From: Jaltomata sinuosa
Lineage: Eukaryota > Streptophyta > Magnoliopsida > Solanales > Solanaceae
NCBI GenBank assembly: GCA_003996215.1
Contig: QJPP01003435.1
Location: forward strand, 62,001 to 126,000
Length of the DNA: 64,000 nt
Direction: 5' to 3'
Below, in pieces: positions 44,742 through 55,041 of the stretch. How positions within the stretch are numbered: position 1 is the stretch's first letter; every line of letters begins with the position of its first letter. Under the pieces are notes generated by a model. The model was given only the letters and a program-made list of their open reading frames with translations. It had not been told where the DNA came from and made no database searches. The position numbers and the translations under genes are program-made.

Positions 44742-45753
44742 TGATAAGAATCGAATTACTTGAATAAACAAGAAAATAATGCGGAAGCAAAAATACTAGG
44801 ATTAAAGACAAAAAATTAAAAGATAGGTGAAATTTGAGAATAAAATTCCCAAATTTTAAGATTAGAGCGAAGAACCCTAATTGATCTTAGTATTCATAAA
44901 TTAGCAGATTAAGACTAATTAAGATACTAATAGAGTCAATTCAAGAACTTAGATCAAAAGTGATCTAGACCCCTATTTCAAAGAAATTAAAGACAACAAT
45001 TAGTATAAGACTAATTACCTTCTTTAATTTACGAACAAGAACCACAGATATCAAATTAAAGATTTAATCTTACCTCTTAAAGAATCGGTCTTATAAGGTT
45101 GCAAGATAAATCTCAAGTAGCCACACAAAGGTGTAAAGAAGAGAAACTCTCAATTAATAATAATGTTGTCTAATGAAAATAATAAAATTCATAGAAACCT
45201 ATCCCAAATAGCATGGGATTCGAATCCTACTTTTATGGAAATAAATAATAAAACCTAACTAGGAAACTTTAAACTAAGAAACTTTTTAAACTAGGAAACT
45301 TTTAAACTATGAAAGAAAGTAAAATAATACCAAAATTCTTCCTAAAATTAGCTAACAAGAATAAAGGGAAAAAGTGTAAAATTTGCATCCAAAATATATC
45401 CACCAATTTGGCATGTTTTCAGCCCTTTTTGGATGTGTGATTCTGCCCATGTCATGCGTGCCAATCAACCTTTATTGGGGTTGATTTTCACTTGTCTTCT
45501 TGGGCTTCTCTTGGGCTTCCATGTGGCTCACCTTGGGCTTCATGTGGGCCCCTCTTCTTTGGCTCCATGTGCTCCAATTTTTCTTCTTTTGGACTTGAGC
45601 TTGAATCATAAAATACATGTATCACTTGGGTCCACTCCTTGACATAATTCTTGGGTCATTTTTGGGGCTCCTCTTTCACGATTAATATCTTCTTGATTTT
45701 TTCATTGAAGCCCTTCAACTTTTAATGAACGTGTGCCACTGTGGATGCTATCA
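44742..45753 (-). repeat. 5' LTR of element B
   Basis: 1012 bp, highly similar to 36781-37810. It has lost the CCCTATATATAGGG palindrome and has fewer 21-bp repeats. It has a small tandem duplication of an AACTTTTTAAACTA-type segment near 45270-45310. Confidence 0.92.
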
Positions 45754-46329
45754 CATGGCCTCAAGACAATAAATATACACTCTAAAAGATTGACTAGGCC
45801 AAACCTCGTGATAAACGTTAATTACCACTCCAAGGGTCTCAGAGAGCATCTTTTAAATAAATTAAAGCATTCTAATTCGTGATTTCAACATAATCAATCA
45901 ATTCAGCCCGTTTCAATTCAAAAAGATGAATAAAATTATTGGCTGAAATACTAGGAGACATCTTCAAAGACTTAAACTCTTTAAAATTCTTCTCTCTTTC
46001 CCTTCAAATAGACTTTTGATTCCTTAATTGATTTGGTGTCACCCTTGGAACACCAATCCGTATAATTTCACGCCCTCAAAAATATATCCTACGATGACGT
46101 GCTCTTCTACATTGTTCCTTTGCTCAATTTCGAGAACTCCCACTTGGAGTAATTCGAGCTTGTCCCTGTTTAGCCATGTCTGAAATAGGAACAAGAAAAC
46201 AATCAGAATGGTTATACCATTCAATGTGAAAACATATGTCACTATTACTTGTAGAAGACAAAATCTGTTTGAGGAACATAGGGACTAAACAAGTTTATCG
46301 AGATTTAAAAAAAATTATTATTCATAAAA

Positions 46330-46795
46330 CTTTAAAAAGCATATTTTACTCATTTTTTAATCCATTTTATATGCATAATATATCAACGGAAAGCTAATAA
46401 CGAGTAGATTTTATAAATATTAGTTTCATCTCAAAATTCCAAATGAGAGAATCGCAAAAATCAGATTACAGAACGGAAAAAAACTGTCAAAATTTTAGCA
46501 TAACTTTAAAAAATCATATCTCACTCGTTTTTAATCCGTTTTAAATGCATAATATATGAACGGAAAGCCCCAAACGAGTAGATTATGAAAAAATAAGTTT
46601 TATGCCAAAAATTCTGATAAGCAACTTCCAGAAAATATATACAGCAGCAGTTTTTCCAAAAAAATCAAAATTTCAGTCAAAATTTCAAAAATTCATATCT
46701 TACCCGTTTTTAATCCGTTTTAAATGCATAATCTACCAACAAAAAGGCCTAAATGAGTAGATTATGAAAATATAAGTTTCATGCCAAAAGAAAAA
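46330..46795. repeat. Tandem repeat of about 178 bp in the copia A leader
   Basis: Three imperfect copies begin near 46350, 46528 and 46706. Each carries TTTTTAATCCGTTTTAAATG, then CATAATATATGAACGGAAAG, then GAGTAGATTATGAAAA. They lie next to the 5' LTR of copia A, where a primer-binding site is expected but not seen. No coding sequence is present. Confidence 0.75.
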
Positions 46796-46801
46796 CAAAT
46801 C

Positions 46802-47224
46802 TGTAATTTCTAAATGTTGCAAGAACAACGAATTGTGTACCTTTTTTATTACAGCGGAAGAATTATTGAACTTGCTACCACAAGGAATCTGCCCCAAGTC
46901 GACTTTGAATCACAAGAAAACAAAGTGTTGATCTTCACCAATTAAATGCCCTAATTGTGTATATCTATTATGTTAGGGAGAATATTTTCTTCCTCTGTTC
47001 GTTCTTTTTTTTTTTTTTTGGTTTCTTTCTGACTGAGGAAGAAAGTGGGTTTATAAGGGAGAGAAAATAAACCGATAGAAAACCAATCCCCACGATCTCA
47101 CAATTGTGCGGCAGTTTTATTTGAGGAGTTATAACTCCCTAGGTAACTCCTTCTGATTCTATCTCTACTCCCAAACAGGTTCGGGTCAGCCCATAAGAAG
47201 TGACCCACGACCCATAATCCAACA
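46802..47224 (-). repeat. 5' LTR of copia A
   Basis: 423 bp. It is similar to 28449-28876 and ends CCAACA against the SGS3-like 5' fragment. A T-run lies near 47006-47020. The spurious extension of the SGS3 frame into this LTR (to 47098) is read-through of the insertion junction. Confidence 0.85.
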
Positions 47225-47845
47225 GACACCAATGAACGCAACCCTGTAAACCATACAATTGCACCTGGACCACCTTTGCGGGCAGGGCAGTGCCACTGTC
47301 GTTCAGGATCATTAATCTTAGTTATAGTCAACTTGTCGAGACATTCAAAGAGTTTCTTGAACCAAGGACTTTTCTTGCGCTCCTCATAACTATTTTCTTT
47401 CACATCTGAGTGATCATCGAAGTCATCATCACTCAGAAATTCATCTTCATCACTGTCATCATCAGGCAAATCCAATTCATTATCCTCTCCATCAGATTCA
47501 CAAGCCATAACATCATCCTCAAAAATGGGGGAACTAGATGACCCAACATTGTTACGCAATCCCAATTTCTGAGCAACATCCGGATGACCCCAAGTACTAG
47601 TTTTGTTTCCCCAAGTTGAAATGGGATTCTGAGGAATCCATGGCTTCTTCCCAGTACTACTACTTCCGCCCTTGATCTTGGACTTCCTAGTACACACAAC
47701 CCATCTATCATTTTGATCAGAGTTGAAGCCCAAATCTCCAACACCTACATTTATCTGATCAACCCCAAATGTTTAAGAGATAGCTTTCTGCTTTGTTGAT
47801 CTATTTCAAGGCTTTCCAACCCCTTTATTGCCGTTGGAACTTATA
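47225..47845 (-). pseudogene. SGS3-like pseudogene, 5' part (N-terminal region and zf-XS)
   Basis: On the minus strand the frame shows GVGDLGFNSDQNDRWVV, then TWGHPDVAQKLGLRNN, an acidic stretch (DLPDDDSDEDEFLSDDDFDD), then the zf-XS zinc finger region (SPWFKKLFECLDKLTI; DPERQWHCPARKGGPGA). The second zinc-finger cysteine of the usual CPxC is Arg here. Further upstream (47740-47845) the same frame is interrupted by stops near 47773 and 47810. The usual start Met is not found in the window copy. Copia A is inserted right after the zf-XS, and the frame resumes at 28448. Confidence 0.87.
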
Positions 47846-49349
47846 TTTGAATGAAATAAAAAAATATTGGATAAATGCGCCGGAGAAGTAAGAGTGAGAG
47901 TGGAACTTGCTAGTTTCACCTATGTTGCTCGGACTCTTTAAAAATGTCAATGGGTGCATGTCGGATTCTCCAAAAGTAGTGTATTTTTGAAGAATCCGAC
48001 ATGGGTGCGGCATCGAAAGTGAAGAGTCCCCGCAACTTAGAATTTCACTACTTTGGCTTTTATAACTCTTTGGGTGCTACTTCAGAACGTTTGTTCACAA
48101 GGCCACAAATAGAACAGATTTTGTAAATCTAAAGCTAGCGTTTAGTCTATGCTACATTTTCATAATAGGAAAACATGTAATATACTGATCAGAGAAAAAA
48201 AAAGGTAACAATATTTATAATAGATTAAAAGGATTCCCATAAAACAATAATCTTTTAATTGATTTTTTCCTTTCATGACGCACAAATGATGCGAACTTAT
48301 AAAATTTCCTCTTAAATTTCTTTCTTCTTAAATTTCTTTCTTCTTTTGACTCCTATAAAAATAACATATTTTCACCGAATTAAAATTTATATTTTTGTTC
48401 AAAAACTGTATCAAGTTTCAAAATAAGTTTGCTTGGCACTTTTGTTCCAAACACCATTTGGCCCAAACAGGCTTTGCACCTATAATGCCTTCTAACAGAG
48501 GCAAAGCAAAGATTTAGAAATTATGGGTTTGAGATTCTAGTCCTTCGAAGTTACTAGGTTCTAAACTAATATTTTGTAAATAATCAATGATTTTTTCTCA
48601 ACAACTTTGTGCATGTAAAGTAGAAATATGGGGATTTGATAGTAGAGGGCTTAGTACTATCTTTGTCTCTTGGAAGTTATTCACATTCAGGCCAAGATAT
48701 GTTATCGTGCATCTTGGCCTACTTATATCTGTTTCTATTATAATTCATTACTGGTCTTTAAATTTGTAAAATGATGCAGCATTACCCTAGACAAAATTGG
48801 AGGATAGTAATAGGCATTAATCATATTGTATGTTTAAACTAATTAACAAAACAAAGAGACTCGTTGTCTAATCAGACATTAGTTAAAAGTCTTACAGAGG
48901 TTGCTGCAGTGATAATAATATTCTTCTAATGTCAATAGTGAGACTAATTAGTAACAGTAGAAAAACAATATGGCATAATACATCAATATCTCCTGAACCA
49001 GTGCACGCTGACGTCTTTTAGGGGCGTGACTCTGAAGAGGGGGGGGGGGGGGCCAGCTTTCAGGTGACTCAGATAATTTGTGTGTTTCAGAGATAAGATG
49101 AAATCCCAAAATAGGTCCGTATGTTGCATTAGAATTTTATGAATTGCAACAAAAGACCCAATATTAGATACATACTGGAAAAACAGGGGATCAAACACAA
49201 GGTGTGGCTGAAAAACAGCGTACAAGACTTTGGTATTCGTTAATTTTCCCAATTTTGAACGAATACCAAAAAAATAACAGCGTACATTATTTTCCCCCTC
49301 ACTTTTATTTTCTTTCATTAATTTCTTATTTTTTCACTTTTACTTAATT
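47846..49349. other. Intergenic, upstream flank of the SGS3-like pseudogene
   Basis: Apart from the hairpin repeat at 47924-48036, this region has no recognised gene. A G-run of about 14 bases lies near 49039-49052. A stray copy of a copia D LTR motif (AACAGCGTACAAGACTTT) is at about 49212. Confidence 0.5.
47924..48036. mobile_element. Hairpin MITE-like repeat
   Basis: An imperfect palindrome of about 113 bp. GTTGCTCGGACTCTT pairs with AAGAGTCCCCGCAAC, and GTCGGATTCTCCAAAA pairs with TTTTGAAGAATCCGAC. Repeats of this form (GTTGCTCGGACTCT and similar) are, from memory, common in Solanaceae DNA. No coding capacity. Confidence 0.7.
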
Positions 49350-49695
49350 TGAAAGAGAGAAAGATGAACGTCTTTTTTTATTGCTATTAGAAAACCAGCG
49401 TACAAGACTTTAAATAGTACTTTGGCAGCAGAGATAAACAAAACAATATAATATGAAGAGAAAGAGAGAAAGATGAACGTCTTTTTTTATTGCTATTAGA
49501 AAACCAGCGTACAAGACTTTAAATAGTACTTGAAAAACAACAAACCTAGAGAGAAAATAGGGGACTATCCCATGACCTGCTAACTACTAACTTCAACTAA
49601 ATTAGGACTCCTAATGCTAGTAAACTGAAGCGTAAAAGACTCCTAAAACTACTGACAATATATAACTTAATGACTTTTGAATCAGTCAACTAACA
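49350..49695 (-). repeat. Putative 3' LTR of copia D
   Basis: The right end CTAACA next to the purine tract is clear. The left end is inferred from TGAAAGAGAG at 49350. A segment of about 73 bp (GAAAGAGAGAAAGATGAACG onward to AAATAGTACTT) occurs twice, at 49351 and 49465. One boundary may be wrong by that repeat length. Confidence 0.6.
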
Positions 49696-52326
49696 CTCCC
49701 CCTTGATTCAAAGTCACACACTCCCAACTGCAACCTGAAAAATTCATGCTTAGCCTGAGGAAGAGACTTCGTAAATATATCCGCTGCTTGCTCGTTTGTG
49801 CCGCAGAATTTCAGCACTATTCTTCCATCAGCTACCAACATCCGAATGAAGTGATATTGCACATTAATGTGCTTAGTTCTCCCATGAAAAGAGGGATTCT
49901 TAGCCATAGTTATTGCTGATTTGCTATCAGAAAAAATCTCAGTAGACTCCTTTTGCTTGTAACTAAAATCTGCAAGTAGTTTCCGAAGCCATAAAGCTTG
50001 TCGTGCTGCTAAACTTGCTGTTGTATACCCTGCCTCAGACGTCGACAGAGCTACTGTCTCCTGCTTCTTTGAACTCCATGTCACCGCTCCAGAACCAAAG
50101 CTGAAACAACTACCAGAAGTGCTTTTTCGATCGTCCAAGCAGCCTGCATAATCACTATATGTAAAGCCAAACAATCTAAACTTTGGTACTTTAGAATACC
50201 AAATACAAAAGTCTGTCGTTCCAGCAACATAGCGAAGAATTCTTTTTGCTGCACCAAAATGTTGCTTTGTCGGACTCTGCAAAAATCTAGACACAACACT
50301 AACAGAAAAAGCAATGTCAGGTCTAGTGTGCGTTAGATAATTTAAGCCACCAACTAGACTTCTGAACGATCTCAGATTTGCTTTCGCAGTTCCATCTGCA
50401 CGCTGCAACTTCTCGTTGATATTCATCAGTGTAGCTGTTGCTTCACAAATCATCATATGGAATTTTTCCAAAAGATCCTCTGCATATTTCTTTTGAGAAA
50501 TAAAAATTCCATCGTTATCTTGGATTACCCCAAGCCCCAAAAAATATTTCAGTAAACCCAAATCAGTCATCTCAAAGTTTCTCATCATACTGGACTTGAA
50601 ATCATCAGCTAAAGACTTTGAGGAACCAAAATAAATCATATCATCAGCGTAGAGACAAACAACCAAAAATTCTCCAGTACCTTGCTTCTTCAAGTACAAT
50701 GTTGGCTCATTTTCACTTCTTGTGAATCCGCTATCTTGAAAGAATGAATCAATCTTGTTGTACCATGCACGCGGAGCTTGCTTTAGCCCATAAAGAGCTT
50801 TTCTTAACTTTTAGATTTTGTTCTCATTGCCATCAATAACAAAGCCCTGAGGTTGTGAAACATAAACCTCTTCTTCCAAATCACCATTCAAAAAAGAGGA
50901 CTTCACATCAAATTGATACACGGGCAAACACAATTGCGCAGCCAAAGCCAAAACAACTCTCACTGTTTCAAATGGAGCAACAGGAGAAAAAGTTTATTCA
51001 AAGTCTATACCTTGTTGTTGCGATTATCCTTTTGCCATGAGCCGAGCTTTGTGATTTTGAATGCTCCCATATGCATTGCACTTTGTTCGAAACACCCACT
51101 TGAGCCCTATCACGTTCCTTCCTTCAGGTGAATCAACTAACTCTTATGTAGAATTTCTGTCAATTGCTTGCATCTCTTCTACCATAGCATTCTTCCATTC
51201 AGATTGTTTTGCCGCTTCTTCATAACAAACAGGATCTGAAACAAGAAAAGCAAATTGACATGAAGTATTTACATTGTTAGGATATCTGGGATTTGGTTTC
51301 TTTTCTCTTGTTGATCTTCTTAGTGGAATTGGCTCAACAGAAGACTCGTCAAGTGCCTCAGCTATTGTCGGTGCACTAGATGAGCTAACTGGTGAACTTA
51401 TGGGAAATGAATCGGGAGAGTTTCCTGGAGTAGGATCTGCTGCAGGTTCTTCATCAGTAGATAACAATTGGATATTTGACCTCACATTCCCAGAACTAAA
51501 GTTCCAACATGAATCCTCATTAAACACAACATTTCTACTTATAATCACTTTGCCACTTATGGGATTGTATAGACGGTATGCTTTGGATTGAAGACTATAG
51601 CTAACAAAATTACATTTTTCAGATCTTTCGTCAAGCTTAGAATGAAAATCAACCAAAGCATATGCTATACAACCAAAGATTCTTAAAGTGGCTTACCCGT
51701 GGATTCTTACCATTCCAAGCTTCAAGAGGTGTTGTGTTCCAAACAACTTTTGTTGGAGAGATATTCAAAAGATAAACAGCGGTTGCAACAGCTTCTCCCC
51801 AAAAGTAATCTGGTAAGCCCTTAGCTTTCAGTGAGCTTCTAGCCATTTCCACTACCGTCCTGTTCTTTCGCTCGGCTACACCATTCTGCTACGGTGTGTA
51901 TGGTGATGTAAGTTTCCTACGAATTCCATTCTCATCACAGAACACATTAAATTCATTAGACAAGAATTCACCGCCTCTATCAGTACATAGTGATTTTATC
52001 TTCCTGCCACTTTGATTCTCTACAAATGCTTTAAATTTCTTGAAATTCTCAAAGGTTTCTGATTTGAATTTCAAGAAATAAACCCAACTAAAGCGGCTGT
52101 AATCATCAGTAAACATAAAAAAATACCTACTTCCACCAAGGGATTCCATTTTCATTGGCCTACACAAATCAGCATGCACAAGTTCAAGACAAGATGTAGC
52201 CCTCCATGATTTTCCTACTGGAAATGATTTCCTAGCTTGCTTCCCATAAATACATCCTTTATAAAAGTCAAGTTCATTGATTTTTGGCAAGCCAATAACC
52301 ATATCTTTTTGAACCAATAGTTTCAA
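49686..52326 (-). pseudogene. pol: Copia D pol (integrase, reverse transcriptase, RNase H)
   Basis: The integrase core with D-D-E residues reads LVHADLCRPM, LCTDRGGEF and, across a frame break, NGVAERKN (51840-52260). The integrase C-terminal and linker region is at 51144-51656. The reverse transcriptase has YGLKQAPRAWYNKID near 50770-50810 and the catalytic CLYADDMIYFG at 50640-50670. RNase H is at 49686-50200 with SDYAGCLDDRKSTSGSCF and SDSKSAITMAKNPSFHGRTK. The last 337 codons are open without a break. Elsewhere there are frame shifts or stops near 51890, 51650, 51145 and 50815. The stop codon lies 10 bases inside the LTR. Confidence 0.9.
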
Positions 52327-52345
52327 ACTATGGTACTTTGGGGCC

Positions 52346-52649
52346 TAATAACTAGACCTAGTGACACTTTTCATATTACTATACCTAGCGACACTTTCTC
52401 TCCTCCCTCTCTTGCTCACCTCTATGCTTCTATTGTCCCTCTTCATTTGTGTATCTATGTATCTCTCCTTCTATCATCCCTCTCCCTCTGTGTATTTTGC
52501 CTTCTTTCATCCCTGTCCCTTTGTATCAGAGATCAGATACACATGTACATTTGTGTATCTGTGTTTGGTTGATGATTGATACATATGTACACCTTTTTTT
52601 TGACTCCACCCCATATTGCCTTTTAATGTTCATCATGTATCTGTCTTTG
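52346..52649. repeat. Pyrimidine-rich repeat stretch
   Basis: Plus-strand CT-rich DNA with CTCCCTCT- and TGTATCT-type repeats and two copies of ACCTAGYGACACTTT. It lies between the truncated copia D and the P450 fragment. The open frames here are low-complexity and not supported. Confidence 0.55.
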
Positions 52650-52905
52650 ATAAAGTACTTCATCCCTAAAGGGAGTGTAGTGCTATTAAGTCATCTTGAA
52701 CTTGGATGGAATCCTAGAGTTTGGAAGGAGCCATTACAATTAAAGTCAGAGTACCACCTCAAAGATGTTGATAGAGGTGAAGTAGTTCTCACTGAGTCAA
52801 AGTTACATTTGTTGTCATTTAGTATGGGAAGACGAGGTTGTCTAGCTGTAAAACTTGGTTCTACAATTACTACAAAGTTAATTGCTAGGCTTCTTTAAGG
52901 GTTTA
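52650..52905 (+). pseudogene. Cytochrome P450 (CYP79-like) C-terminal fragment
   Basis: Frame +52449 from about 52650 reads YFIPKGSVVLLSHLELGWNP, then PRVWKEPLQLKSEYHLKDV, then GEVVLTESKLHLLSFSMGRR and GCLAVKLG. The heme-ligand motif FSMGRRGC has its Cys codon at 52839-52841. CYP79 enzymes turn amino acids into aldoximes in the endoplasmic reticulum. Their heme region reads FSxGRRGCxA with a following LLARLLQGF, and here the Gln codon has become TAA at 52896-52898, followed by codons for Gly-Phe. The gypsy element G2 starts at 52906, so the 3' end, if kept, lies beyond 64000. The 5' exon is absent. Confidence 0.82.
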
Positions 52906-54827
52906 TGTAACTCCCCGTATGTTTTGGACGTATTTTTAAACTTAAAATGAACCTATGTGACCCTTAGAATGATTAGCATTCAATAAGGGATGAGTTTAGA
53001 AGCTTAGGGAAGGTTTAGAACGTGAAATAGGACCATGTGTCGCATGATTGGAGGCCATGCCTTGGCCCTCACATCACACGATACGATTCAAGGGACCACT
53101 GTTCTGAGCTAGCGGTGGCCCATATGCCACAAGGGGTCCTGCCCCGCGATCGGCAGTGTGATGCAAGGGGGTGGGCCATGCCTTAGGGTGTGTGCCGCAC
53201 CCCCCACCCCTAAAAAGCCTGACGGGACTTTATTTTATTTCGTTATTTTAAGGGCCTTTTGGTCCTTTCCTTACCCAAAACTGCCCCCACTCATTCTAAA
53301 CACTCCTAAGTCCTTAAGGTACAATTCATCCAGTCAAAAATCACACTACTTTCTCCCCGAACTTCCAAGAAACAAAAGGTTTTTAGGGTTCAAGGTTCAA
53401 GGGAAAAAACTCAAGCTTTTCTTAGATTTTCTCCGTCAAAAGGTATGTAGAAAAAACTCCTTTCAACTAAACTTATTAGTAATATATTTTCTACTACGAA
53501 AGGTGAATTTCTATACTAGTATCTGATGTGGATAGTTGAAGGGTTGTCGGAAGAAGAATCTACCTGAAGTTACGAATGTTTTCTATGAAATTATTCTTTA
53601 ATTATTAATCATTGTTAGATTTTTGTTTGGAATACGAACTTTAATTATGTGAAAAGCCTGTTGGGGAAGATTTGAAAACATAGAGTCAAGATTCTTTTGT
53701 AAATCATTTTTACTATCTAAATTTTGACTTTTGATGAAAAGAAAAAAGGTTTTCTACTTCCCTTGGCTTTGAAATGATTGTTTGCAAACCTTGAGGGATA
53801 TGTTAAATGAGTTTTAAAATCCTTTAAAATGTTGGGACAAATGTATGAACGATTATGGCATGATGTGTTTATATATGATTTGCAAGTATTGGTATGACGA
53901 TACCAAACTAATGGGTGCCTCAAAAATGATAAACGTCCCTTATGCATGATTTTTTTAAATGTTTTGTAAAGGTAAAAGATGGGCTTAAGAAAATTAGATG
54001 GTTAATCGAGAATGTATGAGTCTGAATGGATCGTTACTAAAATCGTGTTTTGCCGATGCGGGTATGCTTCTGTACTAAAATATGGATAACCACTGTATAC
54101 TTGATTCGCTCAGTTGTGTGCAGTATATGATATGATACGCTTTCATCTTTGTGACAAATATGGAACGGGGGTTCCATCGATTGAGCAAATGGTCGAACAC
54201 AACATAGCCTGTGGTGATAAGGATGTTAGTAATACCATCTAGTTCAAAAAGTAATGTAAAAAAATGGTTTCATTTGATGTTGAGTATTTGCCCCATATTT
54301 TCTTTATTATGATTTATGTTACGTTTTTATGACTTGTTTTATAAACTGTGATATCCCTTCCCCTGGATTGCATACCAGTACTTATTGTACTGACCATCCT
54401 TGGATGCTACATCTTTTCATAATATAGGTCGGAAGCATTTCCCCATGGTTTGGTGCAGCACTATAATTCTCAGGATATCGATAAGCAAGTGGTGAGCCAT
54501 CCATCCTTCCGGAAGGCGTATGTTTTCTCTTTATTAGATGTTGGACAATTCTGTTCTATTTTTATGGTATCATCAGGGCCATGTCCCATCATAAGATTTT
54601 CATTCAAGTTGTTAGAGGCTTCATAGACTGTTTTAGATAGATGTTTCTTGAGTCGTATGTTAAAGTATGATATTGGTATTTCTCATTAAGTTGAACTTTG
54701 ATCGTTGCCTCTATTTTTTTGCAAACTTATGAATTGATTATGCTTATGATGTATGCTAAGTGGTCTTCTCGAGCCTTCCGTAGTTTGGGTTTCCCGTTAC
54801 GTCCAGGGTCCAACCTTGGGTTATGAA
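52906..54827 (+). repeat. 5' LTR of G2
   Basis: About 1.92 kb. It matches 63243 onward (for example GTTTAGAACGTGAAATGGGA against TTTAGAACGTGAAATAGGA). A GC-rich cassette with inverted GCGGTGGCCCAT-type motifs is at 53030-53210. The last bases (TTATGAA) look decayed from the usual CA end, so the right boundary is good to a few bases. Confidence 0.9.
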
Positions 54828-54832
54828 AAAAT

Positions 54833-54844
54833 TGGTATCAGAGC
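54833..54844 (+). promoter_or_regulatory. Primer-binding site of G2
   Basis: A perfect TGGTATCAGAGC, the complement of the initiator-Met tRNA 3' end, just after the 5' LTR. Confidence 0.93.
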
Positions 54845-55041
54845 ACGATTCATGGTCCTAGAGTTTTTACAAAGTCATATTGAGTAGAGTCCATTTCATG
54901 GGTGTGTAACGCGCCATACTTATAAAAGGGAGGCTACAAGGCATTAAGGAATGTTTCCCTTTCTTCATGTTTTAGTTCGTGCTAAGAGAGTATAGTTTTA
55001 AAAAAATTCTTCCAACTCTTGACTTTCTCATGTTTCAGATC

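Larger units (their letters stand above)
36781..45753 (-). mobile_element. Gypsy-derived LTR retrotransposon B, nested in copia A
   Basis: Direct repeats of about 1 kb (36781-37810 and 44742-45753) start TGATAAGAATCG and end GATGCTATCA. They are flanked by a perfect TSD, CATGG (36776-36780 and 45754-45758). On the minus strand the primer-binding site TGGTACCAGAGC follows the right LTR and a purine tract (AAGAAGAGGGGAA) precedes the left LTR, so the element is read on the minus strand. Internal coding is reduced to protease-like and reverse-transcriptase-like remnants; gag and integrase are not found. A LINE (39924-44541) is inserted near the 5' leader. Without it B is about 4.4 kb. Confidence 0.93.
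28449..47224 (-). mobile_element. Ty1/copia retrotransposon A, with nested insertions, inside the SGS3-like gene
   Basis: Direct repeats at 28449-28876 (428 bp) and 46802-47224 (423 bp) begin TG on the plus strand and end CCAACA. They are flanked by GGCAC (28444-28448) and GACAC (47225-47229), a 5-bp TSD with one change. Copia gag, integrase, reverse transcriptase and RNase H remnants lie on the minus strand between 36449 and 32400, so the right LTR is the 5' one. The 18.8-kb span includes solo LTR S2 (29981-32236) and element B (36781-45753). Without these it is about 7.5 kb. No clear primer-binding site follows the 5' LTR. Confidence 0.88.
49350..52345 (-). mobile_element. Ty1/copia retrotransposon D, 5'-truncated
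   Basis: Coding remnants on the minus strand run from integrase (52326) through reverse transcriptase to RNase H (stop at 49686-49688). They are followed by a polypurine tract (AAGGGGGAG, 49696-49704) and a 3' LTR. Homology ends abruptly near 52345, before the GAG-pre-integrase region. Gag, protease and 5' LTR are missing. It is less decayed than copia A and E. Confidence 0.88.

Noticed and set aside
47098..47228. C-terminal 43 residues of the long SGS3-like frame
   Set aside because: These residues come from read-through into the copia A LTR and do not belong to the gene.
49039..49052. G-run as a functional G-quadruplex
   Set aside because: A single homopolymer in intergenic DNA, likely slippage-prone; no surrounding context supports a function.
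53158..53526. Small protein in the 5' LTR of G2
   Set aside because: The frame lies wholly in LTR non-coding sequence and is disrupted in the matching 3' LTR copy.
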